A stretch of DNA of 64,000 nucleotides from Firmicutes bacterium M10-2 (GCA_000403415.2 KE159698.1:62001-126000), one strand, 5' to 3'; positions 17,767 through 26,465 are shown, numbered from the stretch's first letter. Notes: generated by a model from the sequence alone, not told the origin. Numbers and translations are program-made.

Positions 17767-20343
17767 ATGGCAGAACGTGAAAACAATGAAGAAATAGAAA
17801 TTGTCGAGGAAATGCACGATCAGGTGGAAGATGTAGAGATTTCGAAAGAAATGAAAGAATCGTTTCTCGATTACTCGATGTCGGTTATCGTGCAGCGCGC
17901 GTTACCGGACGTTCGAGATGGATTGAAACCGGTTCACCGACGAATCTTATATGCGATGAACAGCTTAAATATTACTTCGTCGGTTGCTCATAAAAAAAGT
18001 GCACGTATTGTCGGAGATGTAATCGGTAAATATCATCCACATGGTGATACGGCTGTTTATGATGCAATGGTACGTATGGCACAAGATTTTTCTTATCGTT
18101 ATCCGTTAGTGGACGGACACGGAAACTTCGGTTCTCTGGATGGAGATGGTGCTGCGGCAATGCGTTATACAGAGGCCAGGATGTCTAAAATTTCCATGGA
18201 AATGGTCGCGGATATCAATAAGGAGACGGTTGATTTCACTCCGACATATGATTCCGACGGAGAAGAGCCGCTTGTTCTTCCAAGCCGTATCCCGAATTTG
18301 CTGCTGAATGGAGCAGTAGGAATCGCTGTTGGTATGGCGACGAATATTCCGCCTCACAATTTAAAAGAAACGGTGGATGCCATAAAAGCTGTGATGGAGG
18401 ATCCGAATATTACGATTCCGGAATTGATGGATTATCTTAAAGGTCCGGATTTTCCGACCGGCGGTATTATTTTAGGTAAAAAAGGAATACGGCAAGCTTA
18501 TGAAACCGGGCGTGGATCGATTATGATCCGTTCGAAATACCGTATCGAAGATCTTGGACAAGGGCGTAAGAGAATTGTGTTCTATGAAATTCCTTATGCG
18601 ATCAACAAAGCGAATTTGATCACGAAAATGGCGGCTTTGATTCGAGATAAGGCCATTCAAGGTGTGACCTATTTGAATGATGAAAGCAATCGAGAAGGAA
18701 TTCGCATCGTAATGGAACTTAAAAAGGATGCCCAGGAAGATGTGATTTTGAATCAGCTGTTCCGATTGACTCCTTTGCAAAGTTCTTTTGGGATCAATAT
18801 GCTGGCTTTGGAGAACGGACGCCCGAAGCAATTGACTTTAAAAGAAATTATTGTCGATTATATTGATCATCAAACGGATGTGATTATCAGAAAAACACGA
18901 TTTGATCTGAAAAAAGCCGAAGAACGGGCGCATATATTAGAAGGTTTGAGAATTGCCCTTGATCATCTGGATGAAGTTATTCATATGATTCGCACATCTC
19001 AAAAAGATGAGAACGGATTGAATGCTGATCTTTGCGAAGCGTTTGGTTTCAGTACGATTCAAGCCAGAGCGATCTTAGCTATGCAGTTGAAACGTCTTTC
19101 CGGTTTGGAAAGAGATAAAATCGAAAATGAATATCAAAATTTATTGCTTACGATTGCTGATTTGAAAGATATTCTTGCCAATCATGAACGTGTCCTGCAA
19201 ATTATTAAGGAAGATCTTGAAGAAATTGTCAAACGATTCGGAGATGAAAGACGTACGGAAATCGCCGATTCTTATGTAGATATGGAAGATGAAGATCTTA
19301 TTCCTAGAGAAGATATTATTATCACATTAACTGAATCGGGTTATATTAAAAGGCAGCCGGTCGATACGTATCATACCCAAAATCGAGGTGGACGCGGAAT
19401 TAAATCGATGACTTTGAACGATGAAGATTCCGTAGATACAATGGTTGCTATGACAACACATAACCATATTTTGCTGTTTACGAACAAAGGTCGAGTGTAT
19501 CGATTAAAAGGCTACAACATTCCGAATGCTTCCAGAACAGCGAAAGGCTTGCCAATCGTGAATATTATCGAATTGCAGTCCGATGAAAAAGTACAGACTT
19601 TGCTGCCGGTACCGGATGATAAAGAAGGGTTCCGTTCATTGTTGTTCGTGACTAAAAACGGTTTGGCGAAACGTACAGCAGTGCAGGAGTTTGATAATAT
19701 TAATAAAAACGGGAAGATTGCTATTACGTTAAAAGAAGGTGACGAGCTCCGTTATGTAAAAGGAACGACAGGAAAAGATGAGGTTATCATTGCCGGAAAC
19801 AATGGTAAAGCTGTTCGTTTCGATGAAAACGATATTCGTTTGATGGGACGCAGCGCTTCGGGAGTTCAAGGTTTCAATACTGATGGCGGCGAAGTGATCG
19901 GAGTCGCGCTCTCTCATGAAGGAGAAACTGTATTGGTGGCTTCTGAAAATGGATACGGCAAACGGAGCAAATTTGAAGATTTCCGATTGACATCACGAGG
20001 TAAAAAGGGTGTTCGGGCATTGCACATTACCGAAAAAACAGGAAATCTTGTTTCATTGCTTGCCGTTCACGGAGATGAAGATGCCTTGATTGTATCAAGC
20101 AACGGAATCATGATCCGTATACAGCTTTCCGGTATCGGAATTTACGGACGGAATACGCAAGGGCTGAAGCTCATTAATTTGAGTGAAGGCTCGAAAGTAA
20201 CAAAAGTGACTTTAGTCAATCATAAAGAAGAAGAGGTTGAGGAAATCGATATTGTAAATGATCAAGGAATTGCGGAACGAATCGAAATTGAAGCCAATGA
20301 AAAAGGTGAAGTCAATGTACATGAAGAAAATGTGCAATCGTAA
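17767..20343 (+). CDS. gyrA: DNA gyrase subunit A
   Basis: GyrA, 858 residues, carries the DNA cleavage site. The catalytic tyrosine is Tyr134 in [14 protein letters not shown]. The quinolone region reads [17 protein letters not shown], with Thr95 at the position of E. coli Ser83. The C-terminal beta-pinwheel carries the GyrA-box, [10 protein letters not shown] near residue 540, needed for negative supercoiling and separating it from ParC. The protein ends in an acidic tail ([13 protein letters not shown] onward). It is cotranscribed with gyrB. No clear terminator lies between its stop and the serS leader promoter. Confidence 0.97.
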   Translation: MAERENNEEIEIVEEMHDQVEDVEISKEMKESFLDYSMSVIVQRALPDVRDGLKPVHRRILYAMNSLNITSSVAHKKSARIVGDVIGKYHPHGDTAVYDAMVRMAQDFSYRYPLVDGHGNFGSLDGDGAAAMRYTEARMSKISMEMVADINKETVDFTPTYDSDGEEPLVLPSRIPNLLLNGAVGIAVGMATNIPPHNLKETVDAIKAVMEDPNITIPELMDYLKGPDFPTGGIILGKKGIRQAYETGRGSIMIRSKYRIEDLGQGRKRIVFYEIPYAINKANLITKMAALIRDKAIQGVTYLNDESNREGIRIVMELKKDAQEDVILNQLFRLTPLQSSFGINMLALENGRPKQLTLKEIIVDYIDHQTDVIIRKTRFDLKKAEERAHILEGLRIALDHLDEVIHMIRTSQKDENGLNADLCEAFGFSTIQARAILAMQLKRLSGLERDKIENEYQNLLLTIADLKDILANHERVLQIIKEDLEEIVKRFGDERRTEIADSYVDMEDEDLIPREDIIITLTESGYIKRQPVDTYHTQNRGGRGIKSMTLNDEDSVDTMVAMTTHNHILLFTNKGRVYRLKGYNIPNASRTAKGLPIVNIIELQSDEKVQTLLPVPDDKEGFRSLLFVTKNGLAKRTAVQEFDNINKNGKIAITLKEGDELRYVKGTTGKDEVIIAGNNGKAVRFDENDIRLMGRSASGVQGFNTDGGEVIGVALSHEGETVLVASENGYGKRSKFEDFRLTSRGKKGVRALHITEKTGNLVSLLAVHGDEDALIVSSNGIMIRIQLSGIGIYGRNTQGLKLINLSEGSKVTKVTLVNHKEEEVEEIDIVNDQGIAERIEIEANEKGEVNVHEENVQS

Positions 20344-20372
20344 TTCCTGACATTTCAATTCGTACCGAGTTA

Positions 20373-20381
20373 TGCTATATT
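20373..20381 (+). promoter_or_regulatory. Extended -10 promoter of the serS leader
   Basis: TGCTATATT is an extended -10 element with no good -35. It is placed to start a transcript near 20388, at the 5' end of the T-box leader. Confidence 0.5.
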
Positions 20382-20387
20382 AAAAAA

Positions 20388-20612
20388 GAAATCAAAGAGA
20401 AGGAAAAGTAACATGAATAAGCTTGTGATAGAGAAAACATGGGTGGTGGAAATGTTTCGGGCGTTCATGTGAAAAGCACCTTTGAGTGAACGTATGAAAA
20501 AAGTAGTTCGTTCCGGTCCATACCGTTATCATGTTGAGATGTTTTCCGTTTCACGTGAAAATAAAAAAGGTGGCAACACGAGATCTTCGTCCTTTTTGAA
20601 GATCTCTTTTTT
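20388..20612 (+). promoter_or_regulatory. T-box riboswitch controlling serS
   Basis: The roughly 220-nt leader of serS has the hallmarks of a tRNA-sensing T-box. An AGTA motif lies near the 5' end (about 20409), then a GGGTGGTGGAAA stem-I apical region (about 20441). Next is GTGAAAAGCACC with a probable AGC serine specifier at 20475-20477. The T-box antiterminator bulge is AGGTGGCAACACG at 20568-20580, followed by the terminator GAGATCTTC...GAAGATCTC plus T-run (20580-20612). The bulge reads TGGC, which pairs with the GCCA 3' end of tRNA-Ser. Uncharged tRNA-Ser should favour antitermination. The specifier assignment is inference. Confidence 0.88.
20547..20562. promoter_or_regulatory. parS-like site inside the serS leader (13 of 16 bases)
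   Basis: CGTTTCACGTGAAAAT keeps the palindromic core GTTTCACGTGAAA of the ParB-binding parS consensus (TGTTTCACGTGAAACA), with three mismatches at the ends. It also forms a local hairpin in the T-box RNA, so the match may reflect RNA structure instead. A perfect parS lies 4 kb downstream in dnaX. Confidence 0.4.
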
Positions 20613-20625
20613 ATAGGAGGAGAAT

Positions 20626-21915
20626 ATGCTAGATATTAAATTTGTACGAGAAAATCCGGATCTTGTAAAAGAAAATATGAAAAAGAAATTTCAAGATCAT
20701 AAGCTTCATCTGGTCGATGAAGTGGTAGAAGAAGATCTTGCTTTACGTACGACCCAACGTCAGGCGGATGAATTAAGAAATCAACGCAAGACGATTTCGA
20801 AAGAAATCGGAAAGTTGATGGGGCAAGGAAAAAAAGAAGAAGCGAATCAAACGAAAGAAAAAGTTGCGACAATTGCCAAACAATTAGAGGAACTTTCGAA
20901 AAAAGAAGATGAACTTCGTCAAAGTGTTCAGGAAAAAATGATGCAGATTCCTAATATGATCGATCCAAGTGTTCCGATTGGAAAAGATGATTCCGAAAAT
21001 GTTGAGCTCGAACGTTTCGGAGAAGCAATCATTCCTGATTTTGATATTCCGTATCATACGGAGATCATGGAATCGTTTAATGGAATTGATCTGGATAGTG
21101 CGCGTAAGGTTGCAGGAAATGGTTTTTATTATTTGATGGGAGATATAGCCCGTCTTCATTCTGCCATTCTTTCCTATGCAAGAGATTTTATGATTGATAA
21201 AGGATTTACGTATGTTATTCCTCCTTATATGATTCGTTCCAACGTAGTCACCGGAGTCATGTCTTTTGCGGAAATGGAAGGGATGATGTATAAGATCGAA
21301 GGCGAAGATCTTTATTTAATCGGTACGAGTGAACATTCCATGATCGGTAAATTTATTGATACGATTCTTGATGAAAAAGATCTTCCATATACGTATACTT
21401 CATATTCTCCGTGTTTTCGAAAAGAAAAAGGAGCGCATGGGATTGAAGAACGCGGAGTTTACCGAATTCATCAATTTGAAAAACAAGAAATGATTGTTGT
21501 ATGCAAACCGGAAGATTCTATGGATTGGTTTAAAAAAATGTATATGAATACGGTCGAATTCTTCCGTTCAATGGATATTCCTGTACGCACTTTGGAATGC
21601 TGCTCGGGAGATCTTGCGGATTTGAAATGCAAATCGGTTGATGTTGAAGCATGGTCGCCTCGTCAGCAGAAATACTTTGAAGTGGGTAGCTGCTCGAATT
21701 TAACGGATGCGCAGGCACGCCGTTTAAAAATTCGGGTAAAGGATGAAAAAGGAAATAAATACTTTGCCCATACACTTAATAATACGTGTGTCGCACCTCC
21801 TCGAATGTTGATTGCATTCCTAGAAAACAATTTACAGGCAGATGGTTCGGTCAATATTCCGAAAGTGCTTCAACCATATATGGGTATGAAAGAGAAACTG
21901 GTTCCTGTAAAATAA
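20626..21915 (+). CDS. serS: Seryl-tRNA synthetase
   Basis: This 429-residue class II synthetase charges tRNA-Ser (and tRNA-Sec where present). It has the long N-terminal coiled-coil arm of residues 28-100 (RTTQRQADELRNQRKTISKE onward) that grips the tRNA variable arm. The catalytic core has motif 2, PCFRKEKGAHGIEERGVYRI near residue 265, and motif 3 with NNTCVAPPRMLIAFLEN near 385. Length is normal. Regulation by the T-box leader immediately upstream is clear. The start follows TAGGAGGAGAAT. Confidence 0.97.
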   Translation: MLDIKFVRENPDLVKENMKKKFQDHKLHLVDEVVEEDLALRTTQRQADELRNQRKTISKEIGKLMGQGKKEEANQTKEKVATIAKQLEELSKKEDELRQSVQEKMMQIPNMIDPSVPIGKDDSENVELERFGEAIIPDFDIPYHTEIMESFNGIDLDSARKVAGNGFYYLMGDIARLHSAILSYARDFMIDKGFTYVIPPYMIRSNVVTGVMSFAEMEGMMYKIEGEDLYLIGTSEHSMIGKFIDTILDEKDLPYTYTSYSPCFRKEKGAHGIEERGVYRIHQFEKQEMIVVCKPEDSMDWFKKMYMNTVEFFRSMDIPVRTLECCSGDLADLKCKSVDVEAWSPRQQKYFEVGSCSNLTDAQARRLKIRVKDEKGNKYFAHTLNNTCVAPPRMLIAFLENNLQADGSVNIPKVLQPYMGMKEKLVPVK

Positions 21916-21921
21916 TGAAAT

Positions 21922-21950
21922 TTGACAGGGAATAAGAAGTTTGCTATTAT
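21922..21950 (+). promoter_or_regulatory. Promoter of the SRP RNA gene
   Basis: A consensus TTGACA (21922-21927) and TATTAT (21945-21950) are spaced by 17 bases. This predicts transcription from about 21957, the 5' end of the SRP RNA. Confidence 0.9.
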
Positions 21951-21956
21951 AAATGA

Positions 21957-22036
21957 GCTACTACAATACGGTCTTACGAATCAGGTCAGGTCAGGAATGA
22001 AGCAGCCTTAAGGAAGCTCCCGTATGTGTAGTAGTT
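21957..22036 (+). ncRNA. ffs: Small signal recognition particle RNA (4.5S type)
   Basis: This is a hairpin RNA of about 80 nt. Terminal helix arms CTACTAC (21958-21964) and GTAGTAG (22028-22034) enclose the invariant Ffh-binding segment CAGGTCAGGAATGAAGCAGC. The SRP RNA consensus loop and asymmetric bulge are easily recognised. It lacks the Alu domain found in the long SRP RNA of Bacillus and Clostridium, so this lineage uses the short form. It works with Ffh to target nascent membrane proteins. A short T-run follows. Location just upstream of tadA is common in Firmicutes. Confidence 0.93.
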
Positions 22037-22051
22037 TTTATTTGGAAGATT

Positions 22052-22540
22052 ATGGAAAAAGAATATTGGATGAAAAAAGCAATCGATCAAGCGAAAAAAG
22101 CGCAGACTTATGATGAAGTGCCGATTGGTTGTATAATCGTAAAAGACGAAAAGATCATCGCCCGTGGATCGAATCGGCGTGAAACCAAGCAAAGTTCACT
22201 TGCTCATGCAGAAATACTTGCCATTGAAAAAGCCTGCAAAAAACTAGGAACTTGGCGTTTGGAAGGTTGTGATCTCTATGTGACGTTGGAGCCTTGCCCG
22301 ATGTGCAGTGGTGCGATCATTCAATCGAGAATAGAACATGTCTATTTTGGAGCCTACGATCCTAAAGGTGGTTGCGCAGGATCCTGTACGAATTTATTCG
22401 AAGTAAAAGGATTCAATCATTATCCTTCCTATGAAGGGGGAATTATGCGATCGGAATGTGCGAAACTTCTTTCAGATTTTTTTAAAGAAAAACGAAAACA
22501 GAAAAAACAACTAAAAAAACAAGGAACTCCATCTGAATAA
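22052..22540 (+). CDS. tadA: tRNA-specific adenosine deaminase
   Basis: This 162-residue zinc deaminase converts A34 to inosine in tRNA-Arg(ACG), allowing wobble decoding. The metal site is visible as HAEILAIEKACKK (His and catalytic Glu, near residue 53) and EPCPMCSGAI (Cys-x-x-Cys, near 83). The C-terminal basic tail KEKRKQKKQLKKQ is consistent with RNA binding. It sits directly after the SRP RNA gene and may be expressed by read-through from that strong promoter. An intrinsic terminator overlaps the stop. Confidence 0.93.
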   Translation: MEKEYWMKKAIDQAKKAQTYDEVPIGCIIVKDEKIIARGSNRRETKQSSLAHAEILAIEKACKKLGTWRLEGCDLYVTLEPCPMCSGAIIQSRIEHVYFGAYDPKGGCAGSCTNLFEVKGFNHYPSYEGGIMRSECAKLLSDFFKEKRKQKKQLKKQGTPSE

Positions 22541-22553
22541 GGGGTTCCTTTTC
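22521..22553. terminator. Bidirectional terminator between tadA and the HAD gene
   Basis: AAGGAACTCC and GGGGTTCCTT pair over ten bases (one wobble), with the tadA stop codon in the loop and a T-run after. The convergent HAD gene ends 7 bases away, so it may serve both. Confidence 0.75.
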
Positions 22554-22559
22554 GTATGA

Positions 22560-23216
22560 TTACTCTGATTTTTGCAAATATGAAGGAATTTCAGCTAAAG
22601 ATTGAAAGATTTCAGTCGTTAAAGCAGCATATTCCGGTTCGGGAAATTTCATATCCGGTACACAGAACACATCGATTCCTGCTTTTGATGCTGCGAGAAT
22701 TCCCATTTCGCTATCTTCCAAAACAATACATTCTTCTGGGGCCAGTTCAAGTTTTTGAGCTGCTTTAATAAAAATTTCGGGATCAGGTTTTCCTTTTTCG
22801 ACTTCGTTTCCGCAAATACTTGCTTCAAAATATGAGGTAATTTTTGCTTGATCTAATATTGTATCCACACGATCTCTTGTACTGCTTGTGGCAATGCACA
22901 TTTTATATCCACATTGTTTAGCATAGGTAAGAAGTTCGATTAGACCGGGTTTTACAGGAACTCCTATTGTCGCAAATTGATGAGCCATCTGGATATGATT
23001 TTGTTTCATAATATTCGGAATCGGAAAATCGTTTCCGAATGCATCGTAAAATACTTGCCATATCCCCGCTACAGGTTTTCCTAAACAATTTAAATACATT
23101 TCTTTTGTGAGATGCTTTCCTTCTTTGGCACATAATTCCACATATCCTTCATAAGTGACCTGCTCTGAATCAATCATCAGACCATCCATATCGAATATCA
23201 AGCCTTTCTTTTTCAT
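22560..23216 (-). CDS. HAD-family phosphatase (beta-phosphoglucomutase-like)
   Basis: This 218-residue HAD hydrolase of subfamily IA has its catalytic nucleophile in IFDMDGLMIDSE (residues 7-18). A helical cap follows. Motif II is IATSST, the lysine motif is KGKPDPEIFIKA and the acidic motif is VLEDSEMGILAA. The DMDGLMIDSE form and cap type resemble beta-phosphoglucomutases and broad sugar-phosphate phosphatases. The substrate cannot be chosen from sequence. It is a single gene, divergent from dnaX, with AGGAGAACGGAA before its ATG. Confidence 0.85.
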   Translation of the reverse strand: MKKKGLIFDMDGLMIDSEQVTYEGYVELCAKEGKHLTKEMYLNCLGKPVAGIWQVFYDAFGNDFPIPNIMKQNHIQMAHQFATIGVPVKPGLIELLTYAKQCGYKMCIATSSTRDRVDTILDQAKITSYFEASICGNEVEKGKPDPEIFIKAAQKLELAPEECIVLEDSEMGILAASKAGIDVFCVPDMKFPEPEYAALTTEIFQSLAEIPSYLQKSE

Positions 23217-23272
23217 TTCCGTTCTCCTTTTTTATTTATTTTAAAGGTTTAGGGATTCCTGAGCAATGGCAT

Positions 23273-23280
23273 GCTATAAT
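23273..23280 (+). promoter_or_regulatory. Extended -10 promoter of dnaX-recR
   Basis: TGCTATAAT, an extended -10 element, lies 30 bases upstream of the dnaX start. The -35 region is weak. Confidence 0.6.
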
Positions 23281-23309
23281 ATTTTATACATGATAGAAAG
23301 GAAGATCAT

Positions 23310-25073
23310 ATGTCCTATCAAGCTCTTTATCGAAAATACAGGCCAATGAATTTTGACGAAGTAGTGGGTCAGCGTCAAATTATTCAGACTTTAAAAAACG
23401 CGGTGAAAAATAACAGAATTTCGCACGCGTATTTATTTTGTGGCCCTCGAGGCACTGGAAAGACTTCAATCGCAAAGATTTTTGCTAGGATGCTCAATTG
23501 CACAGATCCGCAAAATGCGCCATGTAATACGTGCGTAAACTGCAAGATGGCTCTTTCGAATGCTCATCCGGATATTATTGAAATCGATGCTGCAAGTAAT
23601 AACGGAGTCGATGAAGTACGAAATTTGATTGAACGAGTCAAATATGCGCCGATGGAAGGAAAATATAAAGTATATATTATAGATGAGGTCCATATGATGA
23701 CGAAAGGTGCATTTAACGCTTTATTGAAAACGATTGAAGAGCCTCCGGAACATGTGATTTTTATTTTCGCGACGACGGAACCGAATAAAGTACTTTCGAC
23801 GATCATTTCAAGGTGCCAGAGATTTGATTTTTCAAAAGTAGGGACTCATGATATAATTTTTCGATTAAAGACTGTATGTGCAGAGGAAAAGATTACAGCG
23901 TCTGATGAAGCTCTTGAACTTATTGCACAGCTAAGCGATGGGGGGATGCGTGATTCGTTATCCATATTGGATCAATGTGTAGCATATTGCGATGATCATA
24001 TTGAAGTGAATGATGTCCGCGATGTGTATGGAATCGTGACAAAAAGGGATATCGGACAATTATTGACGGATCTTAAAAATAAAGAAATAGAGAAAGTGAT
24101 AAATTTTCTTCATTCTTTAGATGAGAATGGTTTTGATCTTCAACGTTTCACAGCGGATACAATTCGTTTTTTGAAAGAGAGCTTGATTGTATCGTATTCT
24201 CCGAAAACGCAGCTCGTAGACGAAAATACGAAAGAAATCTTATATTCTACGATTTTGGAACAGCCAATTGCATCACGAATCGGTTTAATGAACATTCTTA
24301 TGGATACGTATAATAAGTTTTCCTATGCAAGTCATATTCTTGATTATATCGAAGGAGCTTTTTTGCAAAGTTTATCTTATTCATATGATTCGGAAATGAC
24401 GCAAAAAAGCGGGAGTGAAAAGACTCAAAATGTGGAATTGTTTGATTTTTCGCAGAAAAAACCATCTGAACAATCAGAAATTGATAAAAAAACATCAAAA
24501 ATTGATGAAAAACAAAGCATTTCACATCAAAATCCTATTTCTGATGTTTCACGTGAAACACCATCAAGCACAAAAAATGTTAATTTTCGTTCTGAAAGAA
24601 TCCGATTTGAAGATTCGTATCTTTTGGGATTGCTTGTCGGTGCAAATAAAGCAGAACGGATGAATGACGAATTAAAATACAGTGTGCAGGAAGAGATCAT
24701 GAATGATCTTCGATGGATGCGAGATGTGAATTCATTAAAAACGACAAAACTGATTGCAAGTGGTATAAATTATATGATCATTGAAACCGGAAGCCAGTTG
24801 GAAGCGGATGAAATCAATGAAATGGAAATGAATCACGTTTTTGATGAGTATATCGAAGCTTTATTAGGTAAAAATAAAAAGATCTTTGCGATTTCGAAAG
24901 AACAATACAAACGAGTGCTGGAAGAGTTTAAACAAAAAATGAAAACGAATGATCTTCCAAAACCGATTGATGTCGAATTTGATAAAAATATGAACAAGAA
25001 AGATCCAAAGACAGAACATGAAAAGGATCTTTTGAATAAAGTATTTCCCACAATAAAAACATTTGATGATTAA
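23310..25073 (+). CDS. dnaX: DNA polymerase III subunits gamma/tau
   Basis: DnaX, 587 residues, is the ATPase of the clamp loader and, as tau, links polymerases. The AAA+ domain has Walker A CGPRGTGKTS at about residue 46 and a four-cysteine zinc module (LNCTDPQNAPCNTCVNCKMA). It also has Walker B IIDEVHMM and the SRC sensor STIISRCQRFDF. Domain III ends near residue 355. A Lys/Glu/Ser-rich linker and a C-terminal tau-specific domain follow. The linker contains a perfect parS sequence, read as DVSRET. recR follows after 18 bases, and the ybaB/ebfC gene usually between them is absent. Confidence 0.95.
   Translation: MSYQALYRKYRPMNFDEVVGQRQIIQTLKNAVKNNRISHAYLFCGPRGTGKTSIAKIFARMLNCTDPQNAPCNTCVNCKMALSNAHPDIIEIDAASNNGVDEVRNLIERVKYAPMEGKYKVYIIDEVHMMTKGAFNALLKTIEEPPEHVIFIFATTEPNKVLSTIISRCQRFDFSKVGTHDIIFRLKTVCAEEKITASDEALELIAQLSDGGMRDSLSILDQCVAYCDDHIEVNDVRDVYGIVTKRDIGQLLTDLKNKEIEKVINFLHSLDENGFDLQRFTADTIRFLKESLIVSYSPKTQLVDENTKEILYSTILEQPIASRIGLMNILMDTYNKFSYASHILDYIEGAFLQSLSYSYDSEMTQKSGSEKTQNVELFDFSQKKPSEQSEIDKKTSKIDEKQSISHQNPISDVSRETPSSTKNVNFRSERIRFEDSYLLGLLVGANKAERMNDELKYSVQEEIMNDLRWMRDVNSLKTTKLIASGINYMIIETGSQLEADEINEMEMNHVFDEYIEALLGKNKKIFAISKEQYKRVLEEFKQKMKTNDLPKPIDVEFDKNMNKKDPKTEHEKDLLNKVFPTIKTFDD
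24545..24560. promoter_or_regulatory. parS: Perfect parS (ParB-binding) site within dnaX
   Basis: TGTTTCACGTGAAACA matches the 16-base parS palindrome of Spo0J/ParB at every position. It lies inside the poorly conserved linker of dnaX, about 13 kb from oriC, where origin-proximal parS sites are expected. The parA and parB genes are not in this window. Confidence 0.92.
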
Positions 25074-25091
25074 AAGGAGGCTGGCGAATAT

Positions 25092-25679
25092 ATGTATCCC
25101 AGACAATTGGAAAATTTAATTTTTGCGTTGCAGCGTTTGCCTGGTGTTGGAGCAAAAAGTGCCGAACGGTACGCATTTACGATCTTAGATTGGTCGAAAG
25201 AGAAAAGAAAAGAATTAATCGAAGCCTTGAAGGGAATCGATGAAATTCATGCATGTGAGATATGCGGAAATTTAAGCGAAGGAAAGATTTGCACGATTTG
25301 TGCGAATGAATCCCGAAATAAAAATACGATTTGCGTTGTGGCTTATCCGAAAGATATTGTTGCGATTGAAAATATGCAAACTTATGATGGTGTATATCAT
25401 GTGCTGAATGGGATGATCAATACCGCAAAAGGAACTTTGCCGGAAATGTTGAATATTGATTCGTTATTAAAGCGGATCAATGAGAATACTGAGGAAGTTA
25501 TCTTAGCTCTGGATCCGACGATTGAAGGTGAAACTACAGCATTGTATTTGGAAAAACTTCTTGAGAATCATGTGAAGGTATCAAAATTAGCTTATGGGAT
25601 TCCTGTTGGAGGGCATCTTGATTATGCGGATTCAAGAACTTTAGCTAAGGCATTTGAAGGAAGAATACACAATAAATAG
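25092..25679 (+). CDS. recR: Recombination protein RecR
   Basis: RecR, 195 residues, assembles as a ring clamp with RecO to help load RecA at single-strand gaps. It shows the N-terminal helix-hairpin-helix (LQRLPGVGAKSAERYAF), a four-cysteine zinc finger (CEICGNLSEGKICTIC near residues 56-71), and a TOPRIM domain. The TOPRIM domain contains ICVVAYPKDIVAIE, ALDPTIEGETTALYL and the Walker-like AYGIPVGGHLDYAD. Start AAAAGGAGG is ideal. No terminator is obvious before the AT-rich spacer that follows. Confidence 0.96.
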   Translation: MYPRQLENLIFALQRLPGVGAKSAERYAFTILDWSKEKRKELIEALKGIDEIHACEICGNLSEGKICTICANESRNKNTICVVAYPKDIVAIENMQTYDGVYHVLNGMINTAKGTLPEMLNIDSLLKRINENTEEVILALDPTIEGETTALYLEKLLENHVKVSKLAYGIPVGGHLDYADSRTLAKAFEGRIHNK

Positions 25680-25696
25680 TTAAAAATCTTACCAAT

Positions 25697-25767
25697 CATA
25701 TGAATTTTATGGGAAAAATCATACAGATTTGATCTAATTTTATGAATATCATAAATAAATCATAAAA
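25697..25767. repeat. Cluster of TCATAAA/TTTATGA half-sites upstream of the partition-like gene
   Basis: In this AT-rich spacer, copies or near-copies of TCATAAA occur at 25697 (as TCATATGA), 25706-25712 (inverted), 25720 (TCATACA), 25740-25746 (inverted TTTATGA), 25750-25756 and 25761-25767. The two at 25740 and 25750 form a perfect inverted repeat with a 3-base spacer. They could be binding sites for the HTH protein encoded next, but base composition makes chance matches likely. Confidence 0.4.
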
Positions 25768-25872
25768 ATATTTTTGATTTTTTTATAGATATGCTATGAT
25801 GAACAAAAGGAAAAATAGCACAAAATTCACATATCTTATAGAGAGCATCCGATAGCTATTCAAAATAAAATA

Positions 25873-25881
25873 TGCTATAAT
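25873..25881 (+). promoter_or_regulatory. Extended -10 promoter of the partition-like gene
   Basis: TGCTATAAT lies about 38 bases before the start. A second similar element, TGCTATGAT, lies about 80 bases further upstream, so transcription may begin at two places. Confidence 0.55.
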
Positions 25882-25919
25882 TCATACGCTATTTTTATGA
25901 AAAAGAGAGGATGATTGAA

Positions 25920-26465
25920 ATGGCTGAAGAAAAAACAATAGATGTTTATTATGATATGGATATTGCTCAAATTTGTCAGCATTTCAACAAGTCTCGGAAT
26001 ACAGTTGATAAAGCAATCGCAAAACTAGTAAAAGATAATCCGGATAAAAATTGGAAGTATAAAAATCCGGAAACAAAAAGAATTACAATCAAAGCGGAAG
26101 GTGTCGAAAAATTATCTACATATTTTCGAAAAGAAAAACATGAAATATCGGCCGTTGAAATGGAATTGCGATATGAAAACGAAAAACTGAAAGCAATTAT
26201 CGAAGAAAAAGAAAAAGCAGCAGTTCAAATCGAAAAACTGTATCAAGAACGATTAACTTTGGAGCTTGAAAAAAATCGTCAGACATTCTTGTTGGAATCA
26301 CAAACGAAAGAATCGAAAATTTCAGAATTGGAATCTGAAAATCTGAAACTTAAATCTGAATTGAATGATGCCGAAGAACTGCGAAGAAAAAATGAAGATT
26401 ATAAAAGAAAAGAAGAAGAATACAATTCAAGATCCTTCTTCTATCGTTTGACTCATAAATTTTAA
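25920..26465 (+). CDS. HTH/coiled-coil protein resembling plasmid partition protein Par (DUF536-like)
   Basis: This 181-residue protein has an N-terminal winged-helix-like part of about 60 residues (ICQHFNKSRNTVDKAIAKLV, then TKRITIKAEGVEKL). An uninterrupted charged coiled coil runs from about residue 75 to 165, and a short aromatic end reads SFFYRLTHKF. This architecture matches what I recall of the pSK1 Par/DUF536 group of one-protein partition factors, and recalls RacA, which anchors origin DNA. The start at 25920 is preferred over the ATG 9 bases upstream, which would abut the GAGAGG ribosome site. It stands alone, 1.4 kb from a parS site. The function is not established. Confidence 0.6.
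   Translation: MAEEKTIDVYYDMDIAQICQHFNKSRNTVDKAIAKLVKDNPDKNWKYKNPETKRITIKAEGVEKLSTYFRKEKHEISAVEMELRYENEKLKAIIEEKEKAAVQIEKLYQERLTLELEKNRQTFLLESQTKESKISELESENLKLKSELNDAEELRRKNEDYKRKEEEYNSRSFFYRLTHKF

Noticed and set aside
20413-20472. A 19-codon ORF (ATG at 20413) with a purine-rich stretch upstream in the serS leader
   Set aside because: It lies wholly within conserved T-box stem I sequence, which explains the bases, and it has no good ribosome site. I treat it as chance.
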